Of a stretch of DNA of 64,000 nt, positions 15,705 through 25,222 are shown one piece after another. Positions within the stretch are counted from its first letter, which is position 1; each line of letters opens with the position of its first letter. The translations under genes were made by a program, and so were the position numbers. The stretch is from Planctomycetota bacterium. GTDB taxonomy: Bacteria > Planctomycetota > UBA1135 > GCA-002748355. The stretch covers positions 1 to 64,000 of the forward strand of contig PDSF01000033.1 in assembly GCA_002748355.1 (NCBI GenBank), written 5' to 3'. Under the pieces are notes generated by a model. That model made no database searches. It saw only the letters and a list, made by a program, of their open reading frames with translations, and was not told where the DNA came from.

Positions 15705-18380
15705 TCACCTCGTGATCCGGACATAGTGCCTGTTGCTCGTCCAACCATGCACCCCCTGGTTATTGAGGAAGAACACTCGCGTGTTGGCCAGGAAGGGCGG
15801 GACCACCGGACCACCAGCAGGTAGCTGCAGGCGCGGGTAGGCGCGACCGTTCAGGTCCACGGTGCCGAACCATGCGGGGAAAATCGGGCCGTTGAGCAGG
15901 CTGAGACTGAAAGCACTCAGCGAGCCGTAGCTCCAGTTCGTGCTCGAACCGTTACCACCCCAAACCGCGAGGTAGAGTTCGCCACGACGTCTCGGAGCGA
16001 TAACACACATGTTTGCGGTGCCGCCTCTCGTCGTGCTGATCGAGGCACTGACCTCGTTTGTCGCCGCCGAGTTGTAGATGGGACGCCACTGCACCAACGT
16101 CGAGCTAGTCGCCCTGAGCCTGACAGGAAGGACACGCGTATTGTTCAGCTCCTGAGATTCGGCGATGACGTTGGTGAAGTCTGCGAAGACGCCGAGGTAG
16201 TAGTTGCCTGAGAGCGGGCAGGCTGGCACGGTCTGGGTCGTCCGGAAGCTATGCACAGCATTGGGAGCCAGCGTTCCGGTCATGACAGAGCCGAGGTAAT
16301 AGTCAACTGTCGAAATCGTCGTGTTGGACGACAGGAAGATACCCGTCGGGGAAGGACGTCCCGTCGAGGCGGTGCCGTAGTTACGAACCCCAACCGACAC
16401 GGATACCGTGCCGCCACCGGTAATGTTCGAGGACCCGAGCGACATCGATGCAATGCGAAGATCGGGCTTGCGCGCGCTGGAGTAGCACCTGACCGCCAAA
16501 GCGCGGGTGTTGTTCATCTCAGACACTTCGACATTTTTCTGGTTACGGTCAGCAAAAATGCCAAAGTAGCAGGTCGCGTTTGGCAAGGTATTCGGGGCAG
16601 TGACCAAGAAGGAATAGTTCCTGTAGGCACCCTTGGCAATCGCTCCGGTGACGACGGAGCCAAGCGCGATATCCGACGTCGAAATGATCGAGTTTGTCGA
16701 CAAGTAACACGTCGAAAGGCATGGCCTGGATGCCACCAAGCCGATATTGTTGATGCGAGTCCGTACCGTCGCCCGGTCTCTCGGATACAGCTTCGTCACA
16801 CTGGAAGTCAACATCGTCGGCGTAAGATCCGGAGCCGGAGCCAAAATCGTGACGGCAACCCTGTTCGTATTGTTAACCTCATTGAGTTCGGCAACGACCC
16901 GCGTGCGATCGGCAATGGCCCCGAGGTAGCGGGTGCCAACATGCGCAGCGTAGCTCATCGGAACAGTAACAGAGAGGCTGCTATTTTGGATAGCGTTGAC
17001 GCCGAGCTTGGTGACCATTACGTTTCCAAGCAGAGTGTCCAAAGTCGAGATCGTGGAATTCGTCGACAAATAGAAGCTGGCCGTCGAGTTCTCTGGGACA
17101 GTAACCCGGCCGGCGTTTTTGACCGACATTCGCGCGAGAAATCTCTGCCCAGGATACAGCGTCGAATCGCTAGCCCCGACCTGGGTCACGGTAAGGTCCG
17201 GCAGAACCTTGTTCAGAATCGCTGCGCGACCGTTCCGGAAGAGCGTCCGGCCGGCATAGGTCCCGCTATTGTAAGAGCTAGGCGAGGTATTACAGCCACC
17301 GTGCGTATGAACACCGATAGCATATTCCGTCGTGCCAACGGTTTTAATCACTGGAGAACCAGAGTTACCACCCATCGTGTCCAAGTGATATCGGATCTGG
17401 TTACGCCCGCCAGAGTTCGAGTAACCGCGATAGGGTCCGCTATGTGTCTGCTGCACGCCGTTACGGATCTTCGTCGAATCCGTGCCGTGCCCTGTGACGC
17501 GCACAGAGTGACTGATCGCCGGCAGGGTCGTTGAGATCCTGAAGAACTCACCCTGGACCTCCCCAGCGTGCTTCTTTGTCGTGCTGTTGATCTGGGTCGC
17601 GAAAACAGCCCAGTCCTTGCCCCTGCCGCCATTTTCCCAGCGACGGTAAGAAGCGCTCCTTCCGTACCATGTGTACTGGCTCGTTGCCGGCGGGTTGACA
17701 AGACCGCCTGTGGAGTTCGAAGCGGGAACGTTGAACTGCGCCGTGACCAGAACCAGCTTCCTAGTATTCGAACGGTCCCTCATGCAGTGGCCGGCCGAAG
17801 AGAAAGTGTTCGTCCGACTAATCAACCATGCAGTGCACCAGTTGATTGAGTTGTCCGAGTACTTCAGGATAATGCGAGCCACTCGCTTGTCGTTCGACAG
17901 CACCCGGTTATCAACCGCGCCGCAAATCGTTAGCGGGCTAAGGACGGCACTTGCACGTCCTACACCTAGTCCCTTGAAGGTGACCCGGTTGCCCATCGTG
18001 TGCGGACCGGCGAAGAGCCGCACGCGGAGTTCACTGCCATTGAAGTAGGCCGACTCTCCATTCACGAGAGCGAGCGTCTCGGCATCGAAGACCTCGGTGT
18101 CCATGTCCTTCATCGAAGTGAGTTCGACCCAGCTACCCTTGGGCAGCTCCCAGCCACCGAACTCCAGCTGGAGGAAGCTCGCACCGGGGCGCAGAATCTT
18201 GCGCTCCCAGACCATGCGTGCCAGCTCGCCTAGGTTGTCGCGCTGGCCGCTGTCGATCTGAACCTGCTCGACTCTGCCGATATCGTGCCCCACATCGGGG
18301 GCGGAACTTTGGGCTTGGCCAGCAGAGGCCAAGAGCCCAACGGTGGCGAAAAACGCCAAAGAAAGAGTGATGCGCTGCAT
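15705..18380 (-). CDS. Secreted trypsin-like serine protease with CARDB repeats
   Basis: Large exported protein of 891 aa with a signal peptide (residues 1-23, cleavage near SAGQAQ). After a 120-residue N-terminal region comes a chymotrypsin-fold domain (about 150-390) with a full triad: His198 (SSAGHC), Asp256 (GKDWAVF) and Ser340 (GGNSGSP). Three adhesion-type CARDB domains follow (about 395-508, 513-633, 645-763), each starting with PDL and containing the YLSTN/FLSSN and NEVNNTR-like signatures. A C-terminal domain of about 125 residues ends in ITR. Ser, Thr and Asn are abundant, as in other secreted proteins. The substrate is unknown; it may be a surface or extracellular degradative enzyme. 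It appears monocistronic, with hairpins after it. Confidence 0.92.
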   Translation of the reverse strand: MQRITLSLAFFATVGLLASAGQAQSSAPDVGHDIGRVEQVQIDSGQRDNLGELARMVWERKILRPGASFLQLEFGGWELPKGSWVELTSMKDMDTEVFDAETLALVNGESAYFNGSELRVRLFAGPHTMGNRVTFKGLGVGRASAVLSPLTICGAVDNRVLSNDKRVARIILKYSDNSINWCTAWLISRTNTFSSAGHCMRDRSNTRKLVLVTAQFNVPASNSTGGLVNPPATSQYTWYGRSASYRRWENGGRGKDWAVFATQINSTTKKHAGEVQGEFFRISTTLPAISHSVRVTGHGTDSTKIRNGVQQTHSGPYRGYSNSGGRNQIRYHLDTMGGNSGSPVIKTVGTTEYAIGVHTHGGCNTSPSSYNSGTYAGRTLFRNGRAAILNKVLPDLTVTQVGASDSTLYPGQRFLARMSVKNAGRVTVPENSTASFYLSTNSTISTLDTLLGNVMVTKLGVNAIQNSSLSVTVPMSYAAHVGTRYLGAIADRTRVVAELNEVNNTNRVAVTILAPAPDLTPTMLTSSVTKLYPRDRATVRTRINNIGLVASRPCLSTCYLSTNSIISTSDIALGSVVTGAIAKGAYRNYSFLVTAPNTLPNATCYFGIFADRNQKNVEVSEMNNTRALAVRCYSSARKPDLRIASMSLGSSNITGGGTVSVSVGVRNYGTASTGRPSPTGIFLSSNTTISTVDYYLGSVMTGTLAPNAVHSFRTTQTVPACPLSGNYYLGVFADFTNVIAESQELNNTRVLPVRLRATSSTLVQWRPIYNSAATNEVSASISTTRGGTANMCVIAPRRRGELYLAVWGGNGSSTNWSYGSLSAFSLSLLNGPIFPAWFGTVDLNGRAYPRLQLPAGGPVVPPFLANTRVFFLNNQGVHGWTSNRHYVRITR

Positions 18381-18755
18381 TGTTGAGGATTTCCTCGAAG
18401 GGAAAGGGCCGAACTGCCCACAAGAACACCCCTTCCGAGGGAGAAGCTCCCGAGAGAGAGAAGCAGTGTCAAGCAGAAGGCCAGGACTAGGGAGTAAGAC
18501 AGAGTGGCGCCGGACGTAAGGGCCCAGCGAGGCGAAGGTCGCACTAAAGCCCCGGAGGGAAGTGAGTGAAGGGCTAGATGACAGATGCTAGCCTTCACAG
18601 CTCAACCAGGATAGCAGCGGCCCCAGCAAGCCCGCCTCAACAAAGGGGGCTCCGCTCAGCCGCGCCGAAAATCAATCGGCACGGGGGTGAAGCGCCAGCT
18701 TAGGGAAGGCGTTACGCGAAAACCCCCCGTTTTTCCGAGTAGAGACGGGGTAGAT
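18381..18755. other. Intergenic region, 375 bp
   Basis: It holds the upstream region of the secreted protease (a GAGGA lies about 12 nt before its ATG) and the terminator-like hairpin after the small gene at 18756. I see no convincing coding frame or RNA gene; short open frames here lack a ribosome binding site. Confidence 0.6.
18719..18750 (-). terminator. Intrinsic terminator-like hairpin
   Basis: Read on the minus strand, CCCCGT pairs with ACGGGG around a 14-nt loop (18725-18750), followed by GG and TTTT. It lies 6 bp past the stop of the gene at 18756-19109, fitting termination of the trmFO-nth-orphan transcript. Confidence 0.6.
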
Positions 18756-19109
18756 TCAGTCCTCGCCCAGCCGTGCTCGCAGTCGCTCAATGGCATCGAG
18801 ACGATCCTCCAGCCACAAAGGAACGTCAGAACTCTCGCCCTGCAGCGGCTGAGGACCCTTCGGCAACTGCTCCCTCTCGAAGGCCAGGGCCACGCGCATG
18901 GCCTTATCGAAGTCCGGATCCACCTCCATCTCGACGAAGATGGGCCCATCCAGCCGTTCATCGAGACGAAGGAAGCCAGCGGCTTCGGCCAAGTCCGGCG
19001 CAAGCAGCTCCTCCTGCTCACTAGCACGAACCGCATATGCAAGAAGACGTCGACGAGCCCCGATCATCAGATCGATGTCTTCGATCAACATTCGACGGGT
19101 CTTTGCCAT
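18756..19109 (-). CDS. Hypothetical protein, acidic, 117 aa
   Basis: Not recognised. From the ATG at 19109 (GAGGA 8 nt upstream) the product is 117 aa, mostly helical and rich in Glu, Leu and Arg, with no signal peptide or membrane segment. An N-terminal stretch (ARRRLLAYAVRASEQEELL) could form an amphipathic helix. The frame stays open into nth, and an ATG at 19136 would overlap it. The gene lies 38 bp downstream of nth and a terminator follows, so it is probably the last gene of a trmFO-nth transcript. Confidence 0.65.
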   Translation of the reverse strand: MAKTRRMLIEDIDLMIGARRRLLAYAVRASEQEELLAPDLAEAAGFLRLDERLDGPIFVEMEVDPDFDKAMRVALAFEREQLPKGPQPLQGESSDVPLWLEDRLDAIERLRARLGED

Positions 19110-19147
19110 GCTGCGAGTCCTCGCGATCACCTTCATGGAGCTGCGTC

Positions 19148-19888
19148 TCAAGCTGGAGTCGGAACAAAGAGTTCGCGACCCGGGCAATTTGCCGCGAGCG
19201 TGCATTCGCCACAGAGCGGCTTACGGGCCTCGCAGACCTTACGTCCATGCCAAATCAAGGCATGCGAGATCCAAATCCAGAGATCCTTGGAGAGAAGCCC
19301 AACCAGGTCACGCTCGATCGGCACCGCACCTTCTTGCCTAGTCCAGCCGAGGCGTCGAGCCAAGCGTGTGACGTGCGTGTCGACGACGACCCCAACTGCA
19401 ATCCCAAAGGCCGTGCCCAAGACCACGTTGGCGGTCTTGCGCGCAACTCCTGGCAAAGCTAGCAGCGCCTCCATCGTGCGAGGAACCTCTCCGCCATGAT
19501 CGCGTACGATGCCGCGCGCCATACCGATCAGATTCTTGGCCTTGTTCCGGTAAAAGCCCGTCGAATACACCAGGGCCTCAAGCTCCTCCTGCCCGGCCGC
19601 CGCTAAGGCCGCGGGATCTGGAAAGCGCGCAAAGAGCGCTGGCGTCACCTGGTTGACCCGCTCGTCCGTACACTGCGCCGATAAAATCGTCGCAGCCAGA
19701 AGCTGGAAGGGGGTCTCGTGGTCTAAGGCGCAGTCCACCTCAGGGTAGAGGCGCTGCAGCTCTTCTAACTGCAAAGGTAATCGCCGACGCAACGCGGCCT
19801 GACTCTGCCGCCGCGGCAGGAGCTGGCTGGTGTTCTTTCGAGCCTTTTTCTTACGCGCGGCCTTCTTCGCAGCCCTCTTGCCAGTCAC
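19148..19888 (-). CDS. nth: Endonuclease III with basic N-terminal tail
   Basis: DNA glycosylase/AP lyase for oxidised pyrimidines in base excision repair. It has the helix-hairpin-helix LPGVARKTA with the catalytic Lys, the catalytic Asp in VVDTHVTRL, and a C-terminal 4Fe-4S cluster motif Cys-x6-Cys-x2-Cys-x5-Cys (CEARKPLCGEC then AANC). The likely start is a GTG at 19888, 2 nt after the trmFO stop and preceded by AAGGGGG; a TTG or ATG further up would lie inside trmFO. This gives 246 aa, including about 30 Lys/Arg-rich N-terminal residues absent from the 211-aa E. coli enzyme, which may aid DNA binding. Confidence 0.95.
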   Translation of the reverse strand: MTGKRAAKKAARKKKARKNTSQLLPRRQSQAALRRRLPLQLEELQRLYPEVDCALDHETPFQLLAATILSAQCTDERVNQVTPALFARFPDPAALAAAGQEELEALVYSTGFYRNKAKNLIGMARGIVRDHGGEVPRTMEALLALPGVARKTANVVLGTAFGIAVGVVVDTHVTRLARRLGWTRQEGAVPIERDLVGLLSKDLWIWISHALIWHGRKVCEARKPLCGECTLAANCPGRELFVPTPA

Positions 19889-19892
19889 CGTA

Positions 19893-21263
19893 TCAACCCC
19901 CTTCACCCTCAGGCCGAGCTGCCGCATCGCCTAAGTACTGCCGAAAGGCATCGATGCCTCGCTCAAACATCGCCTCGCGCCGGGCCCGTCGTCGGCCCCG
20001 CATCTTGAGGGGCGGCACCAAACCCCAGTTCGCGTTCATCGGCTGAAAGCCCTCGGGCTCGGCGCTGGCGAGAAAGCGAAGCAATGCCCCGAGCATGCTC
20101 GTCTCGGGCGGGAGTTCGAGCGCCTCTCCCAGGGCCAAGCGGGCCGCGTTGCGCCCGGCCAACCAGCCGGTCGCCGCCGACTCGAGATAGCCTTCGACGC
20201 CGACCAATACCCCGGCAGCAAAGAGCCCCGGATGCTCACGCAACTCCAGCTCCGCGCGAATCAGCCGCGGTGCACAGAGATAGGTATTGCGGTGCATCAC
20301 CCCGTAGCGCACGACTTCGGCGTTTTCGAGCCCGGGGATGCGCTGCACGATCGCCTTTTGCTCCCCCCACTTGAGCCCGGTTTGGAAGCCCACCAAGCTC
20401 CACATTCGCTCTTCCCTATCCTCCGCTCGCAGCTGCACAACAGCAAAGGGCGGCCGACCACTCCGCGGATCAGGCAGCCCTACAGGACGCAGTGGACCAA
20501 AGAGCGGCGTCTGGTAACCGCGACGCGCGAGTTCCTCGATGGGCATGCAGCCTTCGAAGAACTCCAGCTTCTCCCAATCGTGCGGGGCATGGGACCTCGC
20601 CTCCGCCAGCATCTGGTGGAGCTGCGCCCAGTCCTCCTCGGAGAGCGGGCAGTTGAGATAGTCATCGCACTGTCCATAGCGCCCGGCTCGGTAGACGACA
20701 TCCATATCAATGGACTCGCCGAGCACGACTGGGGCCGCGGCATCGTAAAAGGCCAGAAACTCAGCTCCGAGCCGCTCCTGCAAACAGTGGGCAAGGGCGT
20801 CCGAAGTCAGCGGCCCCGTGGCCAAGATGAGCGGGCGGCCCGCGGGCAACTCTTGGACTTCGCCCCGAACCAGCTCGATGCGCGGATGCGCCTCAAGTCG
20901 CTCACGGACGTAGGCACTGAAGCGCTCTCGATCCACAGCCAGCGCCCCGCCGGCCGGCACAGCCGTGGCTGCTGCCGCCTCGAGAATCAGGCTCCCGCCT
21001 GCCCGCATCTCGGCCTGCAAGAGCCCCTTGCCCTGCGTTTTCCCCTGCCCCCCAAGCGAGTTCGAACAAACGAGCTCCGCCGGGTCGCCGCTCCGGTGGG
21101 CCGGAGTCTGGAACTCCGGACGCATTTCGAAAAGCCGAACGCGGGCGGCGCTAGCGGCAGCGCTCCAAGCAGCCTCGCTACCAGCGAGACCGGCTCCGAT
21201 GATGGTGATCACGGGGGAGTCGGCGGCAGACTTCTTCCCGGTTTGTTGGCAGGCAGCATCCAT
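19893..21263 (-). CDS. trmFO: Methylenetetrahydrofolate--tRNA-(uracil-5-)-methyltransferase TrmFO
   Basis: Folate- and FAD-dependent enzyme that makes ribothymidine at tRNA position 54. It is 456 aa from the ATG at 21263; a TTG at 21293 is possible. The N-terminal FAD motif is IIGAGLAGSEA, with EMRP after the second strand. Family stretches such as VCSNSLGG, FYDAAAPVV and FEGCMPIEELARRG are present, as is the C-terminal NANWGLVPPL. It lies upstream of nth with translational coupling (2-nt gap). TrmFO replaces the SAM-dependent TrmA in many non-proteobacterial lineages. Confidence 0.97.
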   Translation of the reverse strand: MDAACQQTGKKSAADSPVITIIGAGLAGSEAAWSAAASAARVRLFEMRPEFQTPAHRSGDPAELVCSNSLGGQGKTQGKGLLQAEMRAGGSLILEAAAATAVPAGGALAVDRERFSAYVRERLEAHPRIELVRGEVQELPAGRPLILATGPLTSDALAHCLQERLGAEFLAFYDAAAPVVLGESIDMDVVYRAGRYGQCDDYLNCPLSEEDWAQLHQMLAEARSHAPHDWEKLEFFEGCMPIEELARRGYQTPLFGPLRPVGLPDPRSGRPPFAVVQLRAEDREERMWSLVGFQTGLKWGEQKAIVQRIPGLENAEVVRYGVMHRNTYLCAPRLIRAELELREHPGLFAAGVLVGVEGYLESAATGWLAGRNAARLALGEALELPPETSMLGALLRFLASAEPEGFQPMNANWGLVPPLKMRGRRRARREAMFERGIDAFRQYLGDAAARPEGEGG

Positions 21264-21379
21264 CCCCAGAGGATTGGACGCCACCCACGTCAACGCAATG
21301 ACTCACAAGGGAAGAGACGGCCACTCTGCTCCGGCAGCTAGCCTCTCCAGGCCAAGGGGCTCAACCAGGTGCCCGGCGA

Positions 21380-22009
21380 TTAGATGACCCCAGCATACTG
21401 CGCCTTCACGAAGAGCTGTACCAACTCCGGCACAGTCCCGACTTGGAGCTTCCGCATCGCACGGGCGCGACGGGCATCGATAGCCTGCGGGCTCACCCCC
21501 AGCTCAGCAGCCACACCCTTATTGGTGGCGCCGTTCACCACGCGGTCAACGACCTCACGCTCACGAACCGTCAAAAGCTTGAAGCGGGAGGCAATATCGA
21601 GTTTACGGTGTTTCGCATCGCGTAACAGGCGATCCTCCTCCAGAGCTTGCCGAATGGTGTCAAGCAAGACCTGAGGCCGAAACGGTTTCTCCACGAAGTC
21701 CATGGCGCCACGCTTGAGCGCTTCGACCGCCATCGGCACGTCCCCATGCCCGGTCACAATAATGACAGGGGTCTCGTGTCCTTCATCAAGCAGCTTCTTC
21801 TGCACGTCGAGCCCACTCATGCCGGGCATCCGAACATCAATAACCAGAGCCCCAGGCTCATCCGGATCAAAGCGTGCAAGAAAAGCCTGTGCGCTATCAA
21901 AGCACTCGACAGAGAGCCCCACCTCACGGAGCAGGCGCTCCAGCGAGTCGCGAATAGCCTGGTCGTCATCGACGACGAACACGGTTCCCGTTAGTTGTTC
22001 TCCGGTCAT
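21380..22009 (-). CDS. FixJ/NarL-type response regulator
   Basis: Transcriptional regulator of 209 aa. The receiver domain (residues 8-122) has the acidic pocket DDD (14-16), phosphoacceptor Asp58 (LVIDVRMPG), a conserved Thr in VTGHGD and Lys in VEKPF. The C-terminal LuxR-type helix-turn-helix (about 143-205) has LTVREREVVDRVVNGATNKGVAAELGVS, shortened here as the typical FixJ/TtrR pattern. Its ATG overlaps the kinase stop (ATGA), so kinase and regulator are translationally coupled. Target genes are unknown. Confidence 0.95.
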   Translation of the reverse strand: MTGEQLTGTVFVVDDDQAIRDSLERLLREVGLSVECFDSAQAFLARFDPDEPGALVIDVRMPGMSGLDVQKKLLDEGHETPVIIVTGHGDVPMAVEALKRGAMDFVEKPFRPQVLLDTIRQALEEDRLLRDAKHRKLDIASRFKLLTVREREVVDRVVNGATNKGVAAELGVSPQAIDARRARAMRKLQVGTVPELVQLFVKAQYAGVI

Positions 22010-24558
22010 GGCCGGTCTTCCTTTCGTTGCGAACGGCCCAAATATCGAGAGAGCTTCGCCCGAACCGGCCCAGCATGGACTGGAAGCGAAAGGACGAAAC
22101 GCATGCCCCGCGGCTCGCGAGGATACGCCAGCAAGGACCCACCGTGAGCCTCGACGATGGACTTGCTCAGAGAGAGGCCAATACCAAGCCCCCCGGATTT
22201 CGTGGAAAAGAAAGGGTCGAAGAGATGATCCCCGACCTTAGGACTCAGCCCCGGACCTGTGTCGAGTACTTCGAGCACAATATCCGGCCCCTTGCGCACT
22301 CCCTGCACGAGAATCTCACGAGATAGTCCGGCGCAGCCCTCTTCCTCAGCGAGGATCGCCTCTATTGCGTTGCGGAGCAAGTTAAGAAGGACCTGCTGAA
22401 TCTGTATTTCGTCACAGTTAACGAGAGGGAGACCCGCTTCGAGTTCAACTCGCAGGCCGATGTGCTCCTGCTCGCATTCGGTCTCGACAAAATGCAGCAT
22501 GTCACGGACCAGCTGCCCGGGCTCTACGGGCTTGGACTCGGGCTCACGCCGAGCAACAAAGCCTCGCAGGCGCCGAATGATCTCCCCGGCACGCTCCGCT
22601 TGCTCGCGCATATATTCGAGATCACTCACGACTCCCTCACTCGGGCCATTGCGCAGCACCGATAGCTTGCATGCCTCCGCCCGCAGCGCGATGGCGCAAA
22701 GTGGCTGATTGAGTTCGTGGGCGATGCCCGAAGCCATTTCTCCCATATTGGTCAGACGCGAAGCATGGGCCAGTTCGGCCTGCTGCCGAGCGACACGCAC
22801 CTCGAACATGCGCAGTTCGGTCAGGTCTCGACCTGCGGCATACACCAGGTCGGTCCCTTCGACCGAGGTAACCGCCCACTCTAGCCAGCGCACCTCGGGC
22901 TTGGCCTGTCCTGGAACATCCACCAAATGGCGCACCATTAACCGGGGACCAGAACTCGCAGCCCGAATCTTGGCCCAGGATCGAGAAGTGCGCCCCCTAT
23001 CCTCTTCTGCCACCAGGTTGAAGAACGGCTGGCCCATCACATCCTCTTCGCTGACCCGAAGAGTGCGCTCAAGGCTCCGGTTGACCCGACGGATACAGCC
23101 ATCCCGCCCCATCAAAACGAGGAGCTCGAGCGTCGAATCCCAAATACGCCGCAATTCCGATTCGGCACGGTGGCGTTCTTGGATTTCCTTCTCCAGCCTC
23201 GCCACGACCTCACCGAGTTCAGAAGTTCGCTGCTGCACGCGTTGCTCAAGTTGTGCCTGCGCATCCTGCAAGCGTTTCTCCGCAGCCACGGCCTCGCTGA
23301 CATCCCTTGCGACGATGATTCGTGCAATGACCCTGCCGTCCTCATCCCGGACCAGCGAGTGGCTTTCATGGCAGGGAAAGCTCCCTCCACCCGCAGCTAC
23401 ATGCCAAATGGCTCCTCGAAACTCGCCCGCAGAGTCGAGCTGCTCCTCAACTGCAAGCAATTGTTCAGGCTGACCCTCCGCAAATACCTTGTGCAGATCA
23501 AGCCCTTCGAGTTCGGAGACTCGGAACCCATGCATTCCAGCAAAAGCCTCGTTCACGAACTCGATGCGCCTGTCCGGGTAAACGATCGCAACACCCTCGC
23601 CGGACTGCGCGACCGCTGAGGACAGGAGCCGGAGACGGTCGCTCGCCTCTCGCAGTCGATCTCGACTCTCACAGAGCTCCTGATGCTCCCGATCACTCCG
23701 AGTAATATCGAGCCCCATTCCCGCGACATGCGGCCTGTCGTCATCCCCGGAAACTAAAAACCTAACCGTCAACAACTTGAAGGCATCGCGGCCCTCTCCG
23801 ATTTCTTCGATCCCCCGAAAAGGCTGACCCGACTCAAGCACCTGCCGGTCATTATCGCGCAGAAGCTCAGCGGCCTCCGGCGGCAGCAAATCGTGATCTC
23901 TCTTGCCGAGAATCTCGTCGACTTCCCCCCCAAGCACCTCGGCAGCATTCGGGTTGAGCATCGTGTACCGCCCATCGGCATCTTTCATGAAAGCCGCGCC
24001 GGGACAGTAGGTCATGAAGTCTTCAAACTGGGAGAGGGACTTCTGTAATGCCGATTTGACCCCTTGCTCCCGAGTCATATCAAGGAGGAGCACGAGGAAA
24101 CCCGTTACGCGACCAGCAGCATCGCGCCGGTAGTTCCAATCCACCCGTAGGTTCACCACAGACCCGTCCTGGTGACGAGCATCCAGGTACAACACCCCTG
24201 GATCCGGTAGCTCGACCGAAGCCTCGTAAATCAATTGGCGAACCCAACCCGAAGCCTCGGTGTTCGCCATCCGGTCCCAGGCATAGGAACCAATGATTTC
24301 CTGGACCTCCTGCCCCAGTAGTCGAGCCCGCGCCTCGTTACACCACACGATGCGCCCATCGAGGTCGATCTCCTCGAACCCATGCGGAAGGTCCACTAGG
24401 AAATGCCTAGCTCCCTCCGTATTGAGCCAGCTATGACACGGATCGCCCAGCCGCTGCCAATCGAGTTTCTCCGCCTCAAGCACCGCGATCCGCTCACGAA
24501 GAGCGCGGATTTCACCAAGCAACTCATCCTGGTTATTGGCATTCGACGGCGGCGTCAT
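22006..24558 (-). CDS. Multi-PAS sensor histidine kinase (FixL-like, cytoplasmic)
   Basis: Sensor kinase of 850 aa without membrane segments. A short coiled coil (10-36) is followed by four PAS domains (about 50-165, 175-290, 310-425, 470-585), with a second coiled coil (about 425-470). The HisKA domain has the phospho-His614 (ASGIAHELNQPL) and the HATPase domain has an N box (NLLRNAIEA, 726-734), G1 DTGPG (766-770) and G2 GLGIGLS. The HELNQPL motif is shared with FixL/DctB-type kinases. No haem-binding His could be assigned by eye, so oxygen sensing is not claimed. The ATG at 24558 has GAGG 6 nt upstream. The gene pairs with the downstream regulator. Confidence 0.95.
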   Translation of the reverse strand: MTPPSNANNQDELLGEIRALRERIAVLEAEKLDWQRLGDPCHSWLNTEGARHFLVDLPHGFEEIDLDGRIVWCNEARARLLGQEVQEIIGSYAWDRMANTEASGWVRQLIYEASVELPDPGVLYLDARHQDGSVVNLRVDWNYRRDAAGRVTGFLVLLLDMTREQGVKSALQKSLSQFEDFMTYCPGAAFMKDADGRYTMLNPNAAEVLGGEVDEILGKRDHDLLPPEAAELLRDNDRQVLESGQPFRGIEEIGEGRDAFKLLTVRFLVSGDDDRPHVAGMGLDITRSDREHQELCESRDRLREASDRLRLLSSAVAQSGEGVAIVYPDRRIEFVNEAFAGMHGFRVSELEGLDLHKVFAEGQPEQLLAVEEQLDSAGEFRGAIWHVAAGGGSFPCHESHSLVRDEDGRVIARIIVARDVSEAVAAEKRLQDAQAQLEQRVQQRTSELGEVVARLEKEIQERHRAESELRRIWDSTLELLVLMGRDGCIRRVNRSLERTLRVSEEDVMGQPFFNLVAEEDRGRTSRSWAKIRAASSGPRLMVRHLVDVPGQAKPEVRWLEWAVTSVEGTDLVYAAGRDLTELRMFEVRVARQQAELAHASRLTNMGEMASGIAHELNQPLCAIALRAEACKLSVLRNGPSEGVVSDLEYMREQAERAGEIIRRLRGFVARREPESKPVEPGQLVRDMLHFVETECEQEHIGLRVELEAGLPLVNCDEIQIQQVLLNLLRNAIEAILAEEEGCAGLSREILVQGVRKGPDIVLEVLDTGPGLSPKVGDHLFDPFFSTKSGGLGIGLSLSKSIVEAHGGSLLAYPREPRGMRFVLSLPVHAGPVRAKLSRYLGRSQRKEDRP

Positions 24559-25018
24559 GGCTAGCCTCAAGCAAAGGGCCGCGCATCATGCGCCAAATGC
24601 ACCAATAACAGAAGAGTCTTTGCACGAACCTGCTAACGAACACTAACCAAGCATTGCGAGCAGCGAAGTCACCCTTCTGCTACAGAGCTAGCGGGACAGC
24701 TTCCCCTTCAGGGAAGAAGAGCAGCGGAGTAGGCGCGGTTCACGCTCGTGCGCCACACAGATTGGAGCACGCAACGCAACGGCCCCACTTAGGAGACTAA
24801 CGCATCCAGCCCACAGGGTGCCCACCCCACGATATCCACCACGCCGAAAGGTGAACCAGCCAACCAATAGATCACCGAGCAGCACCCGCCAGAGGCAAAG
24901 GCCACAAGCGATAGCAGCCTCACTTGTCTCCCCGCCTCAATAGCAGCACATCACCAGAATCCGACGCCTATTCGCTCCTCACTGATCAAGCTACCGCAGA
25001 AGGACCGATCCTTCGGTA
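24559..25018. other. AT-richer non-coding or decayed region
   Basis: No intact gene is seen. A minus-strand open frame (about 24688-24930) encodes a hydrophobic stretch (LLGDLLVGWFTFRRGGYRG) that could be a remnant of a membrane protein, but it lacks a ribosome binding site and a recognisable family. The base composition is visibly more AT-rich than the flanks, as in the adjoining pseudogenes. Confidence 0.45.
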
Positions 25019-25222
25019 TCACTTCTGCCATAGTTCCTTTTCAAGCTCCTGGGCAAGGACCTTATCCCATTTCGGCAGATAGTGACCATCGCTGATAAAA
25101 TTTAGAACATCGGCAGAGTCGAAAAAAGAAGTGCTTGAGAGGTAGCTTATCTTCCTACCTTTCAATTCGGGTCCGAGCCAACGGAGCAGATGGCCAGCCC
25201 CCCCGATAATGCAGCAACAAAA
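25019..25222 (-). pseudogene. C-terminal remnant of an SGNH/GDSL-like acyl-esterase-type protein
   Basis: An open minus-strand frame of about 67 codons, ending at TGA 25019-25021, reads as the end of a secreted SGNH-type hydrolase of the kind partnered with MBOAT acyltransferases. It has a hydrophobic strand, HLLRWLGPELKGR, SSTSFFDSADVLNF, then DGHYLPKWDKVLAQEL, which resembles the Asp-x-x-His block of SGNH enzymes. There is no start codon or N-terminal part. The frame continues upstream through a TAG into the MBOAT remnant. The family assignment is by pattern and uncertain. Confidence 0.55.

Noticed and set aside
16251..17534. A 427-codon plus-strand open frame opposite the secreted protease
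   Set aside because: Arg/Asn-rich translation mirrors the Thr/Asn/Ser codons of the real gene; no motif recognised.
22006..24558. The multi-PAS kinase as a haem-based oxygen sensor like FixL
   Set aside because: The HELNQPL motif and the FixJ-type partner fit, but I could not assign the haem-ligating His pattern to any of the PAS domains, so only the FixL-like label is kept.
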